Source: Thermoflexibacter sp. (GTDB lineage: Bacteria; Bacteroidota; Bacteroidia; Cytophagales; Thermoflexibacteraceae). From it: a stretch of 6,416 bases of DNA. A model generated the notes under the pieces. That model was not told the DNA's origin, made no database searches, and saw nothing but the letters and a program-made list of their open reading frames with translations. Shown here piece after piece: positions 1 through 6,416 of this stretch (position 1 is the first letter of the stretch; the number at the start of each line of letters is the position of its first letter). The stretch is taken from positions 1 through 6,416 of the forward strand of contig JALOMS010000567.1 in NCBI GenBank assembly GCA_025455345.1, given 5' to 3'. A program made the position numbers and the translations under genes.

Positions 1-2888
1 TCTTCTCTTGCCACCCAATAAAAATCCCCAGAAACAATGTCTTTGGGGCAATAAAGCACAAAATAATCCTCAAAATAGCGTTGCATACGCTTCTCCGTAG
101 TCAAAATAGCGTGCTGAATCGTCTGAGCATAACGAATACTTGATGTAATTTTTTCATTCTGAGTGTTTAAGAGGCGCAATGTTTCTATCAGTTCCTCATT
201 CTTTTTTTCTATAAAATCTCTCTGTGCCAAAATTTCATCTTGATTTTGCTCCAATTCTACATTTTTATGTAAAATTTCTTCTCTTTGCTGTTCTAAAAGT
301 GCATTGCGCTCTTCTACTAACTGTTTTTCTTCTTCAAGTTCTTCTGTACGCTGATTTACAAGTTGTTCTAATTTTTCATTTTGCAATCTAATCTGCCTTG
401 TTCTGAGTTTGTAAAAACCAATGACACTACTGATGAGCAATAAGAATACTAAACCAATAAACCAATTAGTTTTCCAAAAAGGAGGCAATACATTGATTTT
501 CAATACTTTTTCTTTTTCATTCCAAATCCCATCGGCATTGGTTGCCTTCACTTTGAAGTAGTAAGTCCCTGCGTCCAAATTGGTGTAGGTTGCAAAGCGT
601 TTTTTAGAATCTACAAAATTCCATTCCTTTTCAAAGTTTTCCAACTTGTAGGCGTATTGGTTGCGCTCAGGAGCGTGAAAGTGCAAGGCGGCAAAATCTA
701 TGGAAAATACAAAATCTCGGTCAGAATAAAGTGTGATTTCATCAGTCAAAGAAATGTGTTTTTGCAAAGGTGAATCTTTGCCAATCAAAACAGATTTATT
801 AAAGATTTTCAAATCAGTCAAAACCATATTTGCCTTAGAAGTATCTGATTTTATTTGACTTGGGTAAAAATAATTGAAGCCATTGAGTCCCCCAAAGAAT
901 AGCCTTCCACTTTTGCCTTTGTAAAAACTTCTCTTGCGAAACTCATTGCTCTGCAATCCGTCAGCTTCCTTAAAAATGTGCAATTGATTAGTTTCAGGAT
1001 TAAATTGGAGCAAACCATCATTGGTCGCTATCCAATAATCTCTTTTGTCTTGTAGTACGCCATTAATCACACTATTAGGAAAGCCATTTTCCTCATTATA
1101 AATTTTAAAACCTTTATTTTCAGGAATATACAAGCACAAACCTGCGCCTGTTCCCACCCAAATTTTATCATTTTCATCTCTATAAATCAGGCGAACATTG
1201 TCTTGCGGAAGGCTTTGCGACTTTGCGGGGTCATGTTTGAAGGTAGTTTTTTCGCTCCCATCTTTTTTCATGCGAATTATACCGTTGGTTTCAGTCGCTA
1301 TCCACAAGAAACCTTCTTTGTCTTCCATGATTGTATTGAGCTTATCCTCAGAGAGTTGCTTCAAATCATCAAACTTTCCTTTTGCTCTATTATCGTAGGT
1401 CAGTTTGCAAAGTCCTGCTTCCGTCCCAATCCAGAGCGTCTTGTCTTGGTCTTCGTAAATAGCACCTACGGAGTTGTCTATCAGGCTATTAGGATTATTT
1501 TTATCATTCTCAAAAATGTATTTGTACTTTTCTGTTTTGATGTCAAAAGCATAAAACCCTCCACCAGAAGCAGTTACCCAAAGCAAATTATCTGTTCCCA
1601 ACAGCATTTGGCGCGATTTGAGTGCGTCTTTGTTCTTAAAATTGTAAGGATATGCCTTAATTTGTCCCGTTTTAGGAGAAAAACTGCTCAATCCACCTCC
1701 ATAAGTTGCCAGCCAAACCGTACCGCTTTCATCTTCTACGAAAGAGCGTACTTCATTGTTATTCAATCCATTAGGGTCAGACATGAGATAATTATGCACG
1801 TGTTGGAATTTTTGTTTGAGAGGCACATATTTGTCTAAGCCCGCTTCCGTTCCCAGCCAATAAACCCCAGTTCGGTCTTTATAGACACAACGCATACGAT
1901 TACTCGCCAAACTTTGTGGATTAAGCGGTTGGCTTGTGTATTTTCGTATGAAATTGATTTGAGGTTTTCCTGCTGTATCGTATTGATAATCAATAATATT
2001 TAGCCCAGAACTGTTGTTGTCCACTACCCACAAACGATTATTGTTTTCTGGTAATACAAAACCGTTTTGTATGTTAGAAAGGCTATTTGGATTGCCTTCT
2101 TCTTTGGTAAAGCAGTAAAAATCACTAAGTTGCTTGCCTTTTCTGATAGCAATGCTTACTCCACTGTAAGTTCCTAAAACCAAGTTTCCTTTTTCATCTT
2201 CTGCAATAGAAGCAACATAATCTCCACAAAGTCCCTGATTATCAATTGCTTGGTAGCGGATAAAATCTTCTGATTCTCTTTGGTATAGATTTAAGCCACC
2301 TTCTTTCGTTCCAATCCACAAATTTTTGTCTTTGTCTTCGTAAAGTGCAGTAATGAAATTATTGCTAATAGATTGTTTATGAGTATTTTGTGATACAAAA
2401 TGTTTGAAAGTTTTTCTATCTTGGCTAAGGCGTGAAAGCCCTTTGTCTGTTCCAATCCAAAGGAAACCAAAGCTATCTTCGAGAATAGCATAGACATTTT
2501 GGCTTAAAATGCTGTTTTTGTTGTCTTTACTGGGTATGAAATTAATAAAATTGTCTTTTTCTCTGTCGTAAAGAGAAAGCCCACCAGTGAGCGTTCCTAC
2601 CCACAAACTTCCTTTTTTATCTTGATGTACAGAAAGTATTTCATTGGCAAGCAAGGATTTAGGATTGTTAGATTGTGGACGGTAGGAGATAAAGGAATAG
2701 CCATCGTATTTGTTCAGCCCATCGCGTGTACCTACCCATAAGTAGCCATAACGGTCTTGTAAGATACATTTGACTTGATTATTGGAAAGTCCAGCATGAA
2801 TATCTAAATGTTCAAATTTCAAATCATTTACTTGTGCTGATAGTTTGAAAGTAAAAAGTGAAAAAAGCACTAAGATATAAAATCTCAT
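1..2888 (-). CDS. Two-propeller (Reg_prop) / Y_Y_Y membrane sensor with SpoIIE-type serine phosphatase output, C-terminus off window
   Basis: The frame is open from ATG at 2888 to the left edge, giving 962 complete codons with no stop; the C-terminus is missing. Residues 1-19 look like a signal peptide (MRFYILVLFSLFTFKLSAQ). Residues about 25-680 contain 14 propeller repeats of the W-V/I-G-T-x-x-G-L type, with the Trp position at 51, 96, 144, 191, 237 (Val), 287, 344, 392, 437, 486, 529, 577, 619 and 664 (Phe), which fits two seven-bladed propellers. A Y_Y_Y domain follows at about 720-803 (AGTYYFKVKATN), then one transmembrane helix at about 809-828 and a charged coiled coil at about 831-912. 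From 913 the sequence reads SSIRYAQTIQHAIL and then DIVSGDFYW (950-958), the start of the SpoIIE/RsbU PP2C-like domain. Asp955 is the expected first metal ligand. By family knowledge, the periplasmic propellers sense a ligand and the cytoplasmic phosphatase dephosphorylates a serine/threonine-phosphorylated switch protein. The ligand and target are unknown. The start is supported by the signal peptide. It is divergent from the receptor gene. A histidine kinase is unlikely because no H-box appears where one would follow the helix. Confidence 0.93.
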   Translation of the reverse strand, partial: MRFYILVLFSLFTFKLSAQVNDLKFEHLDIHAGLSNNQVKCILQDRYGYLWVGTRDGLNKYDGYSFISYRPQSNNPKSLLANEILSVHQDKKGSLWVGTLTGGLSLYDREKDNFINFIPSKDNKNSILSQNVYAILEDSFGFLWIGTDKGLSRLSQDRKTFKHFVSQNTHKQSISNNFITALYEDKDKNLWIGTKEGGLNLYQRESEDFIRYQAIDNQGLCGDYVASIAEDEKGNLVLGTYSGVSIAIRKGKQLSDFYCFTKEEGNPNSLSNIQNGFVLPENNNRLWVVDNNSSGLNIIDYQYDTAGKPQINFIRKYTSQPLNPQSLASNRMRCVYKDRTGVYWLGTEAGLDKYVPLKQKFQHVHNYLMSDPNGLNNNEVRSFVEDESGTVWLATYGGGLSSFSPKTGQIKAYPYNFKNKDALKSRQMLLGTDNLLWVTASGGGFYAFDIKTEKYKYIFENDKNNPNSLIDNSVGAIYEDQDKTLWIGTEAGLCKLTYDNRAKGKFDDLKQLSEDKLNTIMEDKEGFLWIATETNGIIRMKKDGSEKTTFKHDPAKSQSLPQDNVRLIYRDENDKIWVGTGAGLCLYIPENKGFKIYNEENGFPNSVINGVLQDKRDYWIATNDGLLQFNPETNQLHIFKEADGLQSNEFRKRSFYKGKSGRLFFGGLNGFNYFYPSQIKSDTSKANMVLTDLKIFNKSVLIGKDSPLQKHISLTDEITLYSDRDFVFSIDFAALHFHAPERNQYAYKLENFEKEWNFVDSKKRFATYTNLDAGTYYFKVKATNADGIWNEKEKVLKINVLPPFWKTNWFIGLVFLLLISSVIGFYKLRTRQIRLQNEKLEQLVNQRTEELEEEKQLVEERNALLEQQREEILHKNVELEQNQDEILAQRDFIEKKNEELIETLRLLNTQNEKITSSIRYAQTIQHAILTTEKRMQRYFEDYFVLYCPKDIVSGDFYWVARE

Positions 2889-2997
2889 AGAAAATATTTT
2901 TCGTGAATAGAATGCAATAGTTAGTTTAGTATTAAGTGATAATTAGATTTTGGGCATAATAGATTTAGCGGCTCTATTTTAGAGGAGTAATGACATA

Positions 2998-3005
2998 CAA
3001 AAATA
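2998..3005 (-). promoter_or_regulatory. Possible -7 promoter element of the sensor gene
   Basis: On the minus strand this reads TATTTTTG, an exact match to the Bacteroidota -7 consensus TAnnTTTG. It lies about 110 bp upstream of the sensor start, which would give a leader of roughly 100 nt. There is no TTG at the expected -33 distance, and TAnnTTTG matches are common by chance in sequence this AT-rich. It is a weak candidate only. Confidence 0.25.
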
Positions 3006-3169
3006 CCTTAAACAGATGTAGAACTTTAATTTTACATATTAACATTCTTTTAAAAAATAATTACTATAATTATAAAGTATTGATAGATAAATGTTTAACT
3101 TATTTTCAAAATATCCTCAGAATACAAATCTGTTTATTTCTCAATCTCTAATTTATTTGAAATTTTTAT

Positions 3170-3192
3170 ACAACTAGTTTTAGTTGTTTTTT
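3170..3192 (+). terminator. Weak hairpin with T-tract upstream of the receptor
   Basis: CAACTA (3171-3176) pairs with TAGTTG (3181-3186) around the 4-nt loop GTTT. One further A-T pair (3170 with 3187) extends the stem, and T's run from 3187 to 3192. The shape is that of a small rho-independent terminator on the plus strand, but the stem is short and has only two G-C pairs. If real, it would end a transcript that starts inside the intergenic region (a small RNA or an attenuated leader), because no plus-strand gene precedes it. Confidence 0.25.
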
Positions 3193-3251
3193 CTCCACCA
3201 GTGATTTTTATTACCATTACTGCGCTATTGTGGTATTTTGTACATCAATTT

Positions 3252-3269
3252 TTTGTAAATTTTAACAAA
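3252..3269. promoter_or_regulatory. 18-bp near-palindrome, possible operator
   Basis: The sequence TTTGTAAATTTTAACAAA is symmetric at seven of nine pairs (arms TTTGT and ACAAA). It is centred about 98 bp upstream of the receptor ATG. Its size and symmetry fit a site for a dimeric regulator, and its position would suit control of the receptor. It matches no operator that I recognise, and AT-rich DNA produces such symmetry easily. Confidence 0.2.
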
Positions 3270-3358
3270 TAAATTTCATTAAATGATAATTTACAGTTGT
3301 GTTTTAGTTGAATTATGAAAGCGAATATTGCAACTTAATTCACTTAAATCACAAGAAC

Positions 3359-6199
3359 ATGAAACATTTTTTACAATACTTTTTAAGGTTTAGCTTTGCA
3401 TTCATAGTTTTTATTTCATTGACTATCAATGCAATAGCCCAGACAGGAACGATAAGTGGCAGGATTGTAGATGACCAAAATTTGGCTCTCCCTGGGGCTA
3501 CTGTCCTTCTCCCAAACTTGGCTGGCAAGGGCGCATTCACTGATGAAAAAGGAGAATTTACCATCGTAAAAGTTCCCGTAGGTGAGCATGACATCAAGGT
3601 AACTTACATAGGCTATGAGGGTTACACAGGAAAAATTACAGTAGAAGCAAATAAAATTGCAGTTTTTAAATACACTTTGAAAACGAGTGAAATCATAGGC
3701 GAAGCGGTCATCGTGATGGGCGACCGCCTCAAAGGGCAAGTGATGGGCGACCGCCTCAAAGGGCAAGCAAAAGCACTGAACGAACAGCGAAACAACCTCA
3801 ATATCACGAACATAGTTGCCGCAGACCAAATTGGTCGCTTCCCTGATGCCAACATTGGCGATGCGATGAAGCGTATCCCTGGTATTTCGGTACTGAGCGA
3901 CCAAGGCGAGGCGCGTTTTGGCGTTTTCAGAGGTACAGAGCCGCGTTTTAACTCTGTGATGGTGAACGGAGAGAGAGTTCCATCTGCTGAGTCTGGGTCA
4001 AGAACGGTACAGTTAGACTTGATTCCTGCGGATATGATTCAAACTATCCAAGTAAACAAGGCACTCACGCCTGACTTGGACGCAGATGCGATTGGCGGTG
4101 CCGCAAACTTGGTAACTCGTGCCGCGCCTAATGCTTTGCGTATTTCAGGTACTTTGGGTTCTGGGGTAAATTTTTTGACCAACAAACCTATTTTTCTTGG
4201 TTCTTTGATTGCTGGTAAAAGATTTTTTGACAACAAATTAGGCGTAATTGTCAGCACTTCTTTCTTGGACAATAAGTTTGGGTCGGACAATGCGGAGTTT
4301 GTATGGGACAGAAATGCCGCAGGACAAACTTTTGTCAGTAACGCAGAAATTCGCAAGTATTTAATCCAAAGAACGCGCAGAAGTGGCTCTATTTCATTGG
4401 ATTACAAAATAGGAACGCACTCTACCATTACTTTCAGAACGATTTACAATTGGAGAGATGATTGGGAACAGCGTTACAGGGCAACTTACAGTGGCTTGAC
4501 TGCACCTAATGCTACTACGGGCTTGGTAAGAGGCAGGTTTGAGGCAGAACTCAAAGGCGGTGGCGAAGACCAGAAGTTTGGGCGTAGAGAGAAGCAAACA
4601 ACTACGGTGAATACTTTGAGCGGGGAACACTTGATTGCCAATAAGATAAAAGTAAACTGGTCAGGTACTTACTCTTATGCAGAAGAAGATAGACCCAACG
4701 AGCGTTATATCAGTTTCCGTACAGGCACGATAGATATGCGCCCTAACTATACCAATCAGGAATTTCCAATCGTAACTCCTGCCACTCCACTTAATTACAG
4801 CACCATTCCTTTCCGCCGTTTGCAATTGCGTAATGACTTCACCTACGAAAAAGACTTGAACGGTCAGTTACACGTGCTTGTGCCTATGAAAACAGAAGGT
4901 AGCTTTACCAATAGTTTGAAATTTGGTTTGCGTTACAGAGGAAAAGAAAAGAAATTTGATAGAAATCGCGGAGAGCTAAGAACAGCAACAGGCGCAACAC
5001 CAACCGTAAGGTGGACAGACTTGCAAACCCAAGATTACAGCGAAAGTGATTACTTAGCAAATGGTGGTGGTACAGAATACCGAGTTGGGCAATTCCCTGT
5101 TCCTGAAACTTTTGAAGGATTTGAGCAAAGATTTAATGCCCCTAATTTTGTCCCTGATGTATTGGGCAATGCGGGCAATAGCTACTCTGCAAAGGAAACA
5201 ATTACAGGCGGTTATGTGATGTTAAATCAAAATTTAGGAACAAAGGCTTTCTTGCTGGCAGGGGTGCGCTTAGAAAACACCAATGTTACTTATGATGCTA
5301 CGGAAATCAGAAGTGCTACTAACCTAAGACCTATTTCGCGCAGCAGTAGCTATACCAACGTGTTGCCTTCTTTGCACTTTAAATATGATGTGGCTGAAAA
5401 TACCGTTCTTCGTGCGGCATGGACGAATACGCTGGCAAGACCTAACTATGCTGACCTTGCGCCTATCCGCAACATAGACCAAAGCAACAACACCATTTCC
5501 ACAGGTAATCCTGATTTGAAGGCAACGACTTCTATGAACTTCGACTTCATGGCAGAGCATTACTTCAAGTCCGTAGGTTTAATTTCTGGTGGCGTGTTCT
5601 ACAAAGATATTTCAAACTTCATTTACACCTATTCTTTGGCTAATTTTACCGACCCCATAGACGGCAATACTTACGTGCGCGCTACCCAACCGCGCAATGG
5701 TAGTGATGCTTCTTTGGTAGGTTTTGAGGTTGCTTTCCAGCGTCAGTTAGATTTTTTACCTGGGTTTTTGAAAGGGTTTGGCATTTACCTGAACTATACT
5801 TATAATGAATCGCAAGTGAAAAACTTCCCTGGCAGAGAAAATGAAACTATTGCGCTCCCAGGTACAGCAAAGCACACTTGGAATGCTTCTCTTTCTTATG
5901 AAACTAAGAAGTTGGTAGTGAGAGTAGCAAGTAACTTCCGTGGCGATTTGATAGACCCAGATGAAACTTTGATAGGCTTGGCAAGTGGCGGCGAAGATTT
6001 CAGATTTTTGGATAGAGCTTTCCAATTAGATGCCAATGCTTCTTATGCGATTACGCCTAAATTCCGTATTTTTGCAGAAGCGATTAACTTGACTAATCAG
6101 CCTTTGCGCTATTACCAAGGTGTGAGAGAGCGCACTATGCAAGCAGAATACTACAACACACGTATTCAATTTGGTTTGAAGTTCGATTTGTTTGAGTAA
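3359..6199 (+). CDS. TonB-dependent outer-membrane receptor with N-terminal carboxypeptidase-regulatory-like domain
   Basis: This complete 946-residue protein should be a gated outer-membrane beta-barrel that imports a substrate using TonB-ExbBD energy. Residues 1-27 are a signal peptide ending AIA before Gln28. Residues about 30-108 form a carboxypeptidase-regulatory-like domain (TISGRIVDD, then LPGATV, DEKGEF and VTYIGYEGY). EAVIVMGD (115-122) may be the TonB box. The plug runs from about 143 to 256 with strong family motifs: ADQIGRFPDANIGDAMKRIPGISV region (155-178), FRGTEPRFNSVMVNGERVPS (190-209) and LTPDLDADAIGG (236-247). The rest is the barrel, ending with INLTNQPLRYYQG and a final strand FGLKFDLFE. 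The start at 3359 is chosen over an in-frame TTG at 3308 because it directly precedes the signal peptide, and the 17 extra residues would be polar. A 9-residue duplication lies at 119-136. The plug motifs resemble the receptor family with the PDANIGDA-type plug rather than classical SusC, and no SusD follows before the terminator. The substrate cannot be read from the sequence. Confidence 0.95.
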   Translation: MKHFLQYFLRFSFAFIVFISLTINAIAQTGTISGRIVDDQNLALPGATVLLPNLAGKGAFTDEKGEFTIVKVPVGEHDIKVTYIGYEGYTGKITVEANKIAVFKYTLKTSEIIGEAVIVMGDRLKGQVMGDRLKGQAKALNEQRNNLNITNIVAADQIGRFPDANIGDAMKRIPGISVLSDQGEARFGVFRGTEPRFNSVMVNGERVPSAESGSRTVQLDLIPADMIQTIQVNKALTPDLDADAIGGAANLVTRAAPNALRISGTLGSGVNFLTNKPIFLGSLIAGKRFFDNKLGVIVSTSFLDNKFGSDNAEFVWDRNAAGQTFVSNAEIRKYLIQRTRRSGSISLDYKIGTHSTITFRTIYNWRDDWEQRYRATYSGLTAPNATTGLVRGRFEAELKGGGEDQKFGRREKQTTTVNTLSGEHLIANKIKVNWSGTYSYAEEDRPNERYISFRTGTIDMRPNYTNQEFPIVTPATPLNYSTIPFRRLQLRNDFTYEKDLNGQLHVLVPMKTEGSFTNSLKFGLRYRGKEKKFDRNRGELRTATGATPTVRWTDLQTQDYSESDYLANGGGTEYRVGQFPVPETFEGFEQRFNAPNFVPDVLGNAGNSYSAKETITGGYVMLNQNLGTKAFLLAGVRLENTNVTYDATEIRSATNLRPISRSSSYTNVLPSLHFKYDVAENTVLRAAWTNTLARPNYADLAPIRNIDQSNNTISTGNPDLKATTSMNFDFMAEHYFKSVGLISGGVFYKDISNFIYTYSLANFTDPIDGNTYVRATQPRNGSDASLVGFEVAFQRQLDFLPGFLKGFGIYLNYTYNESQVKNFPGRENETIALPGTAKHTWNASLSYETKKLVVRVASNFRGDLIDPDETLIGLASGGEDFRFLDRAFQLDANASYAITPKFRIFAEAINLTNQPLRYYQGVRERTMQAEYYNTRIQFGLKFDLFE
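3713..3766 (+). repeat. Perfect 27-bp tandem duplication inside the receptor gene
   Basis: Positions 3713-3739 and 3740-3766 are identical 27-bp units, each encoding VMGDRLKGQ, so the reading frame is kept. The copies sit between the N-terminal domain and the plug, just after the possible TonB box. Removing one copy leaves VIVMGDRLKGQAKALNEQ, which matches the usual single-copy linker of this family as I know it. Identity at every base, including third positions, suggests a recent event such as replication slippage. Confidence 0.97.
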
Positions 6200-6220
6200 T
6201 TGATTTTTACTTTTTTAACC

Positions 6221-6244
6221 ACTAAGGTACTAAAACACTAAGGA
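6221..6244 (+). repeat. Three 8-nt ACTAA units
   Basis: Three consecutive octamers begin with ACTAA: ACTAAGGT (6221-6228), ACTAAAAC (6229-6236) and ACTAAGGA (6237-6244). They are preceded by TTAACC. The last one and a half units form the left arm of the terminator hairpin. From memory, intergenic elements of the style accact-aagg-cact-aag recur in many bacterial genomes including Bacteroidota, but I cannot confirm membership here. Confidence 0.65.
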
Positions 6245-6266
6245 AATTGTAAATCCTTAGTGTTTT
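6232..6266 (+). terminator. Rho-independent terminator of the receptor gene
   Basis: AAAACACTAAGGA (6232-6244) pairs perfectly over 13 bp with TCCTTAGTGTTTT (6254-6266) around a 9-nt loop. The hairpin begins 32 bp after the receptor stop codon. The A-run on one side and T-run on the other could let it work in both directions. The T-tract after the stem is interrupted (GATATATTTGG), so the U-rich part is mostly the descending stem itself. It suggests that the receptor is the last or only gene of its transcript. Confidence 0.75.
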
Positions 6267-6340
6267 GATATATTTGGTTTTTAGAAGAAATGTTAAGTAA
6301 GTGTGCATTTTATTAGACAACTTGTTCAAATAAATATGTA

Positions 6341-6416
6341 TTATAAGCCTGTTAGGGCTTAAATATTGGTAGAATATAGAAAATCTCCATATTTTTAAGC
6401 CTTGTAGAGGCGTAAG
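6341..6416. repeat. Pair of similar small palindromes, probable interspersed repeat, cut by window edge
   Basis: Two related hairpins lie in the same orientation. The first is TAAGCC (6344-6349) pairing with GGCTTA (6356-6361) around TGTTAG. The second is TTAAGCCT (6395-6402) pairing with AGGCGTAA (6408-6415), with one mismatch, around TGTAG. The stretch between them is itself roughly symmetric: CTTAAATATTGG (6358-6369) faces CCATATTTTTAAG (6387-6399). No reading frame is present. The stretch 6267-6340 before it shows nothing recognisable. The arrangement resembles REP-like palindromic elements, but copy number cannot be judged from one locus. Confidence 0.5.

Larger units (their letters stand above)
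2889..3358. other. AT-rich divergent intergenic region, no gene seen
   Basis: This 470-bp gap separates the two divergent starts. It is strongly AT-rich and shows no coding sequence of useful length. It must hold the promoters of both genes. Beyond the sites listed separately, it contains a 10-bp palindrome TATAATTATA at 3065-3074, a small 5-bp hairpin at 2972-2984 (CTCTA/TAGAG), and a seven-codon ATG frame at 3315-3338 that ends 20 bp before the receptor start. I could not find a good Bacteroidota-type promoter (TTG, about 19-nt spacer, TAnnTTTG) for the receptor. The closest string is TATTTTG at 3234-3240, which is one base short and has no -33 partner. Both start codons are preceded by AT-rich sequence without a Shine-Dalgarno match, as is usual in this phylum. 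Confidence 0.8.

Noticed and set aside
1..480. Calling the sensor a hybrid histidine kinase (HTCS)
   Set aside because: After the membrane helix there is a long coiled coil and then the SpoIIE-type IQHAIL and SGDFYW motifs; no HisKA H-box is seen.
1203..1838. 211-codon plus-strand open frame
   Set aside because: It lies wholly inside the minus-strand sensor gene, whose propeller repeats are clear across the same stretch. Its translation shows no recognisable domain and is an antisense shadow.
2291..2497. 68-codon minus-strand open frame
   Set aside because: It is in a different frame from the sensor on the same strand, and the sensor's blade motifs (W144 and W191) are intact across this region.
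3315..3338. Seven-codon upstream frame (ATG to TAA) just before the receptor
   Set aside because: It has no Shine-Dalgarno, no notable codon pattern and chance-level length. It could be a leader peptide but nothing supports that.
3308..3358. TTG start giving the receptor 17 more N-terminal residues
   Set aside because: The extension is polar and would precede the signal peptide. The ATG at 3359 places the hydrophobic signal sequence at the true N-terminus.
3713..3766. Short CRISPR-like or VNTR array
   Set aside because: There are only two units with no spacers and they keep the reading frame of a well-defined protein, so this is a simple tandem duplication.
3416..3904. 162-codon minus-strand frame and other antisense frames within 3349-6025
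   Set aside because: All overlap the receptor, whose domain motifs run without interruption. The repeated peptide in this antisense frame is only the reverse reading of the 27-bp duplication.
3359..6199. Calling the receptor SusC/RagA
   Set aside because: The plug motifs (PDANIGDAMKRIPGIS, LTPDLDADAIGG) fit a different TonB-dependent receptor group, and no SusD-like gene follows before the terminator.

Overview
The window looks like chromosome of a Bacteroidota bacterium, most plausibly Cytophagales or a relative. The evidence is an AT-rich intergenic region, no Shine-Dalgarno-like sequence before either start, a TonB-dependent receptor with an N-terminal carboxypeptidase-regulatory-like domain, and a two-propeller periplasmic sensor fused to a SpoIIE/RsbU-type phosphatase. 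The lineage is inferred from family knowledge, not from a marker gene.

Layout: positions 1-2888 (minus strand) hold one uninterrupted reading frame that runs off the left edge. It encodes a membrane sensor with, in order, a signal peptide, 14 two-component-regulator propeller repeats (two seven-bladed propellers), a Y_Y_Y domain, one transmembrane helix, a long coiled coil, and the beginning of a PP2C-like serine phosphatase domain. Positions 2889-3358 are a 470-bp AT-rich divergent intergenic region with no convincing gene. It holds a possible promoter for the sensor, a short hairpin followed by six T's, and an 18-bp near-palindrome. Positions 3359-6199 (plus strand) hold a complete 946-residue TonB-dependent outer-membrane receptor. 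A perfect 27-bp tandem duplication lies in the linker between its N-terminal domain and its plug. Positions 6200-6416 are noncoding: a strong 13-bp hairpin terminator built partly from an 8-nt periodic ACTAA element, then two similar small palindromes at the right edge that look like part of an interspersed repeat.

How the genes might work together: the sensor would read a periplasmic signal and pass it through the membrane to a cytoplasmic phosphatase. In characterised relatives such phosphatases act on anti-sigma-factor antagonists or similar switch proteins. The divergent receptor would import a TonB-dependent substrate. That the two are functionally linked is inferred only from adjacency. 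No SusD-like lipoprotein, TonB, sigma factor or anti-sigma protein is visible in the window. I found no RNA gene, CRISPR array or transposase. The most unusual items are the in-frame receptor duplication, the two small repeat elements downstream of the receptor, and the propeller sensor with a phosphatase output.
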